A stretch of 9,036 nt of DNA from Sulfuricurvum sp. IAE1 (lineage in GTDB: Bacteria; Campylobacterota; Campylobacteria; Campylobacterales; Sulfurimonadaceae). The stretch lies in the NCBI GenBank assembly GCA_945867285.1, contig CAMBHX010000064.1, positions 1 through 9,036 on the forward strand. The letters run 5' to 3'. Numbering within the stretch: the stretch's first letter is position 1; each line of letters begins with the position of its first letter. The translations under genes and the position numbers were made by a program. Shown piece after piece: positions 4,180-9,036 of this stretch. The notes under the pieces are model-generated. The model did no database searches, was not told where the DNA came from, and saw only the letters and a program-made list of their open reading frames with translations.

Positions 4180-6480
4180 ATGGCCTACCATAACCGTTTT
4201 TTTAATTCTCAAGTCCTTCCTGTAGGTGCCATGCTTTTGAGCATCACCGCAAGTTCGTTGTTGGCAGATGCTACTGCTGGAGATTCCAACGCAACACTCA
4301 AAGCTATTGATATTCAAGAAACAGTTACGATCGAACTGCCTCGTTATCAGCCAGGTGTTTCTAAAACCGCCAAAACGGGTCAATTAGCGCATGATGTACC
4401 TCAGGCGATTACGGTGGTAACTAAAGAGTTGTTACACGATAAATCAGAATTTACACTCAAAGAAGCACTAGGTAACGTTTCGGGATTGACGTTTAATGCT
4501 GCAGAGGGTGGACGTATTGGGGATAACATGAATCTTCGTGGTTTCTATACGTTTGGGGATCTCTATCTCGATGGTATCCGTGACGTTGCCCAGTATAACC
4601 GTGATACGTTTAATCTTGAGCAAGTCGATGTTCTGCGCGGAGGAGCTGCGATGCTGTTTGGTCGTGGCCAAGCAGGCGGTGTTATCAATCAGGTGAGCAA
4701 GGATGCAGAAGCTGAAGATTTTGGAAAAGTATCGGTCACTGTGGGGACAAATGATTATAAACGAGCCTCTTCGGATGTGAATGTAATGATAAATGATACA
4801 ACTGCATTTCGTCTCAATGCACTGAAAATGGATGCGGGAAGTACTCGTAATGATGTCTACAACGAAACCACAGGTATCGCTCCGACGATTACGTTTGGAC
4901 TCAATACCGATAACGAGTTTAGTTTATCCCATTTGTATATGAAAACGCATATCACTCCCGATTACGGTGTGCCGTTCGACAGTGCTACCAAAAGACCTGC
5001 GGATGTAGGGAATGAAGTTTTCTACGGATTTACCGACGATTATGAAGATAACCGCGTCAACATTACAACTGCGAGTTATACCCATAAGTTTTCAAAAGAT
5101 ACACAGCTTCGCTCTGTGATCCGTCATGCTGATTATCTGCGCGATAACTGGGCAACGGCACCGGGTGGATACAACACGACTAATGGACCTGATAATGAGA
5201 TTACCAGAGGGACCAAAGGTAACGGTGCTAAAGAAAAAACGGATACGTGGCAAAACGATCTTACCACCAAATTTGAAGCGCTTGGGATAAAACATGAAGC
5301 GCTCATTGGTAGTGAATATCTGCATGAAGAACAAACTCGCTGGGGTCATGACGGATTGTCATCGTATTATCCCAATATTGCAGTTGCAAGTGGACCTGCC
5401 AGTGGATTGCCGGCGACACCATCCAATGGACAGCGTGCCTTGGCAAGTAATGGAATTTGGTATCAGTATGCAACAAGCGGTACTCGTTGGGCTGCTTCTA
5501 TGCCGACTACAGCTGAATCGGGTTCCACACTTCCAGATGCCTATAAAGCAATCTATGGGAATAAAGAGCGCAATAGCAGCGGCGGATACAAAGGACGCAC
5601 TTGGGCAGTATACGCACAGGATATTGTCGAAGTTGCCCCTAACTGGAAAGTGATGGGAGGTTTTCGTAAAGATTGGCTCAGTATGGATTATTTGGATGCT
5701 AATATGACCAAAAATGGAGAACTTCATTACAATGAGATGAGTTACCGTGCTGGTCTATCGTATCAACCATCCCAAAATCAGCATTATTATTTAGCGTGGA
5801 ATAACTCTTTTAATACGACGGGAGACTTGTACTCTTTTTCTGGTGCATATGATCCTGAAAAAAGCATCACGTATGAGTTAGGAGCTAAATTTGAACTTCT
5901 TGATGGTGATCTTTCTTTGCGGACGGCTATTTATCGTACGATCAAAGAGTGGGAGCGCAATACCGACGTTGCAAGTGCATCCAGTAATCCGATTTTGTCA
6001 AAAGAGCGTCATACGGATGGTATTGAGTTAGAGGTTGCAGGGCGAATCAATGATAATTGGGATGTTTTTGGAGGCTTAGCTCTCATGGATCCTGAAGTGG
6101 ATGCTGTTGCACCAGGTAAAGATGATATCTACATCGGACAAAAACCACCAAACTCGACTGATTATACTTTTAATCTATGGACAACTTATAAGCTGGGTGG
6201 TGGATGGAAAGTTGGAGGTGGACTCGAAGGCAAAGGAGATCGTGCAGTATATAGCTATGCCAATGAGAGTGTAGCCAACACCTTTAATCCAAATACGGCA
6301 CCCAGTTATATTCGATACGATGCAATGGTGGCTTATGTTCAAAAAGATTATGCAGTTCAGTTGAACGTTAAAAATCTTTTGGATACGACCTATTATGAGT
6401 CGGTATATATTAATGGAGGATTTGCGGTGCCAGGAACGGGACGTACTGTCCAGGTGACACTGGATTATAAATTTTTTTAA
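4180..6480 (+). CDS. TonB-dependent siderophore receptor
   Basis: This outer-membrane beta-barrel imports a ferric siderophore using energy from TonB. The 766-aa length is typical. The N-terminus has a signal peptide with a hydrophobic run (LPVGAMLLSITASSLLADA) and probable cleavage near residue 29, followed by a possible TonB box around 43-52 (AIDIQETVTI). The plug domain (about 70-175) shows VPQAITVVTKELL, the LRGF motif, DGIRD and VDVLRGGAAMLFGRGQAGGVIN, typical of the siderophore receptor subfamily (Fiu/FhuE-like). The barrel ends with LDYKFF, a terminal aromatic OMP signal. ATG 4180 is chosen because AAGGAG (4169-4174) is 5 nt upstream; GTG at 4174 overlaps that site. The downstream PiuC/YbiX hydroxylase argues for a catecholate receptor of the Fiu/PiuA type, though the ligand is not proven. 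The Fur-like box suggests iron repression. Confidence 0.92.
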   Translation: MAYHNRFFNSQVLPVGAMLLSITASSLLADATAGDSNATLKAIDIQETVTIELPRYQPGVSKTAKTGQLAHDVPQAITVVTKELLHDKSEFTLKEALGNVSGLTFNAAEGGRIGDNMNLRGFYTFGDLYLDGIRDVAQYNRDTFNLEQVDVLRGGAAMLFGRGQAGGVINQVSKDAEAEDFGKVSVTVGTNDYKRASSDVNVMINDTTAFRLNALKMDAGSTRNDVYNETTGIAPTITFGLNTDNEFSLSHLYMKTHITPDYGVPFDSATKRPADVGNEVFYGFTDDYEDNRVNITTASYTHKFSKDTQLRSVIRHADYLRDNWATAPGGYNTTNGPDNEITRGTKGNGAKEKTDTWQNDLTTKFEALGIKHEALIGSEYLHEEQTRWGHDGLSSYYPNIAVASGPASGLPATPSNGQRALASNGIWYQYATSGTRWAASMPTTAESGSTLPDAYKAIYGNKERNSSGGYKGRTWAVYAQDIVEVAPNWKVMGGFRKDWLSMDYLDANMTKNGELHYNEMSYRAGLSYQPSQNQHYYLAWNNSFNTTGDLYSFSGAYDPEKSITYELGAKFELLDGDLSLRTAIYRTIKEWERNTDVASASSNPILSKERHTDGIELEVAGRINDNWDVFGGLALMDPEVDAVAPGKDDIYIGQKPPNSTDYTFNLWTTYKLGGGWKVGGGLEGKGDRAVYSYANESVANTFNPNTAPSYIRYDAMVAYVQKDYAVQLNVKNLLDTTYYESVYINGGFAVPGTGRTVQVTLDYKFF

Positions 6481-6488
6481 ACGACTTT

Positions 6489-6510
6489 ACTCCCCCAGTG
6501 GGAGTTTTGT
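6489..6510 (+). terminator. Weak hairpin plus T-run between receptor and hydroxylase genes
   Basis: ACTCCC (6489-6494) pairs with GGGAGT (6500-6505) around a 5-base loop, followed by TTTTGT. It begins 9 bp after the receptor stop. The short stem and broken T-run suggest partial termination or an mRNA-stability element, which could set receptor expression above the downstream genes. Confidence 0.45.
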
Positions 6511-6561
6511 ATTGAGAAGATGGATGTCTTTTTAATACAAAACTTAGGCAAAGGACAACAG

Positions 6562-7245
6562 ATGTTACTACATATACCCAACGTTCTAACGCAAGAACAA
6601 GTGGCCCAGTGTCGTGATATTTTAACTACCTCAAAATGGGTGGATGGGAATGTCACCAGTGGAACGCAAGCGGCAAAAGCCAAAAACAATCTACAGCTCC
6701 CAGAAGAATCACAGGCAGCTATAGAATTGCAAAAAATTGTGTTAGATGCACTGAGTAATAGTGCACTATTTTTTACTGCAGCGTTACCCAAAAAGATTTT
6801 CCCACCGTTATTTAACTGTTATACCGGTGAGTTCAACACTTTTGGCAACCATGTCGACAATGCAGTTCGTACTATGCGTGGCGGCGGGAAGAGGGTGCGA
6901 AGTGATCTCTCTTTTACCCTCTTTTTCTCCGATCCGCAGGAGTATGAGGGGGGAGAATTGGTGATCGAAGATACGTTTGGTTCACAACGCTTGAAGCTTC
7001 CGGCTGGAGATTTAGTTCTCTATCCCTCATCGAGCGTACATCGAGTTGAACCCGTAACCAGTGGGGCGCGTATTGCGTGTTTTACCTGGTTGGAGAGCAT
7101 GATACGCGAAACAGATAGACGACGGTTATTGTTTGATTTAGACATGTCGATTATGGCGTTTCGTGAGAGATTGGGAGATGATGAAGATACCGTGAAGCTC
7201 ACAAGTATCTATCATAATCTGCTACGCACATGGGCAGATACTTAA
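6562..7245 (+). CDS. piuC: PKHD-type Fe(II)/2-oxoglutarate-dependent hydroxylase (PiuC/YbiX family)
   Basis: This is a cytoplasmic member of the Fe(II)/2-oxoglutarate dioxygenase superfamily, coded next to catecholate siderophore receptors in many proteobacteria (E. coli fiu-ybiX, Pseudomonas piuA-piuC). Its exact substrate is not established; involvement in siderophore iron use is inferred from that linkage. Numbered from ATG 6562 (227 aa), the metal ligands are H97-x-D99 in GNHVDNAVR and H160 in PSSSVHRV, and R170 in TSGAR would bind 2-oxoglutarate. The LSFTLFFSDPQEYEGGELVI and LPAGDLVLYPSSS blocks are highly characteristic. The start at 6562 (MLLHIPNVL) matches the family N-terminus and has AAAGGA 6 nt upstream. 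An in-frame ATG at 6520 would add 14 atypical residues without a proper ribosome site. exbB begins 26 bp downstream. Confidence 0.92.
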   Translation: MLLHIPNVLTQEQVAQCRDILTTSKWVDGNVTSGTQAAKAKNNLQLPEESQAAIELQKIVLDALSNSALFFTAALPKKIFPPLFNCYTGEFNTFGNHVDNAVRTMRGGGKRVRSDLSFTLFFSDPQEYEGGELVIEDTFGSQRLKLPAGDLVLYPSSSVHRVEPVTSGARIACFTWLESMIRETDRRRLLFDLDMSIMAFRERLGDDEDTVKLTSIYHNLLRTWADT

Positions 7246-7271
7246 ACACAAAAATTACAGGAGGAAAAAGA

Positions 7272-7694
7272 ATGGAAACATTAAAGTTGGTTGTCGATTA
7301 TGCAACATTGGGTATTTTGGGATTGATGAGTGTCATGGCGTTTGCGTATGGGATTGAGCGATACTTTTTTTATGGATCGGTAGAAATGGAGGATTTTGTG
7401 ACGAAAAACTCTGCCGAAGCGGAACTGACGAAAAATCTCACCACGATATCGGTGATAGGATCCAATGCTCCCTATGTCGGATTGTTGGGGACAGTGGCCG
7501 GAATCATGGTCGTATTTTATGAAATCGGTCAAAAAGGGGGGATAGACCCAACAGCAGTAGTGATCGGTTTATCGTTGGCATTAAAAGCTACAGCATTGGG
7601 GTTGTTGGTCGCTATACCTTCGATGATGATTTACAGTGCTTGTTTACGCAAAGTTGATTTATTGATGGGGAAATGGGAAGATGCGCGCGCTTAA
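7272..7694 (+). CDS. exbB: ExbB, TonB-system energiser (short type 2)
   Basis: This inner-membrane proton-channel subunit works with ExbD to energise TonB. The 140-aa form is the short ExbB of Helicobacter/Campylobacter type, about 100 residues shorter than E. coli ExbB. Three hydrophobic segments are visible at about 10-30, 65-85 and 103-123. The MotA/ExbB/TolQ signature spans NAPYVGLLGTVAGIMVVF and ALKATALGLLVAIPSMMIY. The start at 7272 is chosen for the strong AGGAGG (7259-7264) with a 7-nt spacer; the 14-codon upstream extension in the same frame would overlap piuC. Its 3' end overlaps exbD by 14 bp, so translation is probably coupled. The piuC-exbB-exbD-tonB cluster lacks obvious internal promoters. 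Confidence 0.93.
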   Translation: METLKLVVDYATLGILGLMSVMAFAYGIERYFFYGSVEMEDFVTKNSAEAELTKNLTTISVIGSNAPYVGLLGTVAGIMVVFYEIGQKGGIDPTAVVIGLSLALKATALGLLVAIPSMMIYSACLRKVDLLMGKWEDARA

Positions 7695-8064
7695 ACGTCC
7701 TGAGGGGATTAATGTCGTACCTTTGATTGATGTTGTGTTAGTTTTGTTGGCAATTGTTTTGACGATTTCGACGTTTGTGGCATCAGGTGCTATCAAGCTG
7801 GATCTCCCAAAAGCAGCCAGTGCTCAGACACACCCCTCCCAAAAGATTGAAATAGCCCTAAATGAAAACGGTGAGATGTATTGGAATGGGACCATAGTTT
7901 CTCAAGCTCAGTTGGTCACTAATATCAGTGGATTAAATGCGCAATCAAGCGTGAGTGTGCGAGGGGATAAAAAAGCATTTTTTAATGATTTTATTTTTAT
8001 TTTGGATAATCTAAAGCTAAAAAAGATTGAAAAAATCTCCATCATTACCCAGAGGGATTCATGA
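7681..8064 (+). CDS. exbD: ExbD, TonB-system transport protein (type 2)
   Basis: This 127-aa inner-membrane protein pairs with ExbB and couples proton flow to TonB. It has a short cytoplasmic N-terminus, one membrane helix (about 13-35) with the essential aspartate D17 in VVPLIDVVLVLLAIVL (the counterpart of E. coli ExbD D25), and a periplasmic domain containing VSVRGDKKAFFNDFIFILD. The length agrees with the TolR/ExbD family. The ATG lies inside the end of exbB (14-bp overlap, in a GGGGAAATGGGAAG context), and the stop overlaps the tonB start as ATGA. The spacing leaves little doubt that these three genes form one translated unit. Confidence 0.93.
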   Translation: MRALKRPEGINVVPLIDVVLVLLAIVLTISTFVASGAIKLDLPKAASAQTHPSQKIEIALNENGEMYWNGTIVSQAQLVTNISGLNAQSSVSVRGDKKAFFNDFIFILDNLKLKKIEKISIITQRDS

Positions 8065-8759
8065 AAACAAAAAAATCTTTTGGATTATCGATTGGATTGC
8101 ATGTGGTTTTGATAGGGAGTGTGGTCTCACTGCTTGCGATGTCTGATAACGTCGTTGAAGAGGAGATAGTGTTAGAATTGGCGATGAGTACCCCTGAATC
8201 TCAGCAAAAAAGCCTCTCAAAATCAGCTCCCACCCCTCTCAAGAGTTCGATATCTCAACACAAGACAATGGATACATCACCTAAACCGGTTCTCCCTATT
8301 GAGCCTTTGGAAAAAGTAGTTGAAGCAACTGTCGAACCTGTCAAATACGAAGCAGTTGTGTCACCGCAAAAAGTAGTTGAGCCACAAAAAACAGAACCTG
8401 TAGTTGTCAAAAAAACCGAACCAATTATGCTGCCCACTCCACCGCCTCCAGCGCCAAAGTCTAGTGTAGAAGAGGAGTATTTGGATAATCATCTGTCGGC
8501 TATTCGTGATATTTTGATGAAATATCGCAAATATCCCAATGCAGCAGTTCGACTCAAACAAGAGGGGGAGTTAAGAGTAACATTCCGCCTCAAAGAAAAT
8601 GGCGAAGTGGAAGATGTACGTATCATTAGTGGTTCAGGCTATGCGATTTTGGATGATGATGCGATTGCATTAATCGAAAAAAATGGGCATTATTTTCCAA
8701 AACCTCCTAAAGCTGTACGTATTACCGTTCCATTACGATATGCACTTAAAAATGGGTAG
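8061..8759 (+). CDS. tonB: TonB energy-transducing protein
   Basis: It spans the periplasm and pulls on outer-membrane receptors using ExbBD energy. The 232 aa divide into a single N-terminal membrane anchor (about 7-27) with the S10-x3-H14 motif equivalent to the functional Ser-His pair of E. coli TonB, a Pro/Val/Glu/Lys-rich linker (about 45-135) with repeated VEPVK/VVEPQKTEP/KKTEP units and a PTPPPPAP stretch, and a C-terminal TonB domain (about 145-230). The last contains KYPNAAVRLKQEGELRV, FRLKENGEVEDVRIISGSG and LDDDAI. The start codon overlaps the exbD stop (ATGA). Its linker repeats may let it reach across the periplasm. It should serve both receptors that flank the cluster. Confidence 0.94.
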   Translation: MKTKKSFGLSIGLHVVLIGSVVSLLAMSDNVVEEEIVLELAMSTPESQQKSLSKSAPTPLKSSISQHKTMDTSPKPVLPIEPLEKVVEATVEPVKYEAVVSPQKVVEPQKTEPVVVKKTEPIMLPTPPPPAPKSSVEEEYLDNHLSAIRDILMKYRKYPNAAVRLKQEGELRVTFRLKENGEVEDVRIISGSGYAILDDDAIALIEKNGHYFPKPPKAVRITVPLRYALKNG

Positions 8760-8769
8760 TTTTGATTAG

Positions 8770-8784
8770 GGTATTATCGATACC
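8770..8784. repeat. Small palindrome GGTAT-N5-ATACC between tonB and the second receptor
   Basis: Perfect 5-bp arms flank TATCG, 10 bp after the tonB stop. No T-run follows, so it is not a convincing terminator. It may be a weak operator or chance. The rest of the 71-bp gap is AT-rich, with AGATAATAT at 8800-8808 as a possible -10 region. Confidence 0.25.
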
Positions 8785-8830
8785 AAAGAGTTGTTTGGAG
8801 ATAATATCGCTATTCAAATAAAGGTTTTAC

Positions 8831-9036
8831 GTGACATTTTTTCGCCCCTTAATTTTGCTCTCCTGTACCCTCTCTTTTGCCTGCGCTCAAGAAATTGTTT
8901 CGTTGGATAAAATCGAAGTTCAAGAGACTGCCATGACCCTCGAAGAGCGTAAAGAGAGTTCTATTTCTAAGCGTATTATCAAGTCTGAAGAACTGGCACA
9001 ATATGGCGATCTCAATGCACTAGAAATGCTCAAACG
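8831..9036 (+). CDS. TonB-dependent receptor, N-terminal fragment (runs off window)
   Basis: Only the first 68 codons are present. The start is GTG at 8831 with AAAGG at 8820-8824 and a 6-nt spacer. The product begins with a signal peptide (MTFFRPLILLSCTLSFACAQ; cleavage near residue 19). It continues with LDKIEVQETA, a TonB-box-like stretch, and then SSISKRIIKSEELAQYGDLN and ALEMLKR, the beginning of a plug domain (compare the S-x-I-x-x-I-x-x-EEL pattern). It is probably a second outer-membrane receptor for an iron or metal chelate, placed next to its energising system. The substrate cannot be inferred from this fragment. A conserved cysteine in the signal region (C18) might suggest a lipobox, but the context LSFACAQ is not a good one. 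Confidence 0.75.
   Translation, partial: MTFFRPLILLSCTLSFACAQEIVSLDKIEVQETAMTLEERKESSISKRIIKSEELAQYGDLNALEMLK

Noticed and set aside
5294..5727. Overlapping reading frames on both strands inside the siderophore receptor
   Set aside because: The products have no recognisable domains or ribosome sites and are fully covered by the well-supported receptor gene; the same holds for the other antisense frames in the window.
6520..6561. Upstream ATG for the PKHD hydroxylase
   Set aside because: The added residues do not match the family N-terminus and there is no correctly spaced ribosome site; ATG 6562 has both.
8255..8561. Antisense frames opposite the tonB linker
   Set aside because: They arise from the repetitive Pro/Val/Glu codons of tonB, and their low-complexity products look like translation shadows.

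Overview
The window most likely comes from a Campylobacterota (Epsilonproteobacteria) genome, perhaps a free-living sulfur oxidiser of the Sulfurimonas/Sulfuricurvum kind. This is inferred from a three-domain desulforubrerythrin of the Campylobacter jejuni type, a short type-2 ExbB/ExbD pair followed by tonB, an exported two-domain rhodanese, and AT-rich intergenic DNA. No rRNA, tRNA, CRISPR array or insertion sequence was seen.

Left part (1-2615): an aldo/keto reductase (+) meets a desulforubrerythrin gene (-) tail to tail with 4 bp between them. The desulforubrerythrin shares a 145-bp divergent intergenic region with an exported rhodanese-like sulfurtransferase (+).

Middle (2616-4050): a run of small genes, several under 60 codons. 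They are a DUF2325-type protein; a 23-codon ORF that starts inside its stop codon behind a near-perfect Shine-Dalgarno; a 51-aa Cys-rich protein; a ferritin with all FtnA-type ferroxidase ligands; and a 46-aa HemP-family protein. Two near-identical palindromes (TTGATA-N5-TATCAA, one extended to 11-bp arms) lie in front of the first and third of these, and each contains an extended -10 element.

Right part (4051-9036): a good sigma70-type promoter (TTGACA-N17-TATAAA) with a Fur-like box directly upstream drives a TonB-dependent siderophore receptor. It is followed by a PiuC/YbiX-type PKHD hydroxylase, then exbB, exbD and tonB, which are tightly packed (two of the junctions overlap). The 5' end of a second TonB-dependent receptor runs off the window.

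Taken together this is an iron acquisition, storage and peroxide-defence neighbourhood. Outer-membrane receptors are energised by ExbB-ExbD-TonB, the hydroxylase probably helps release or process siderophore iron, ferritin stores it, and desulforubrerythrin removes peroxide. The parts least explained by known families are the DUF2325 protein, the 23-aa and 51-aa small proteins, and the palindromes that may co-regulate them. All intergenic stretches are shorter than 150 bp.
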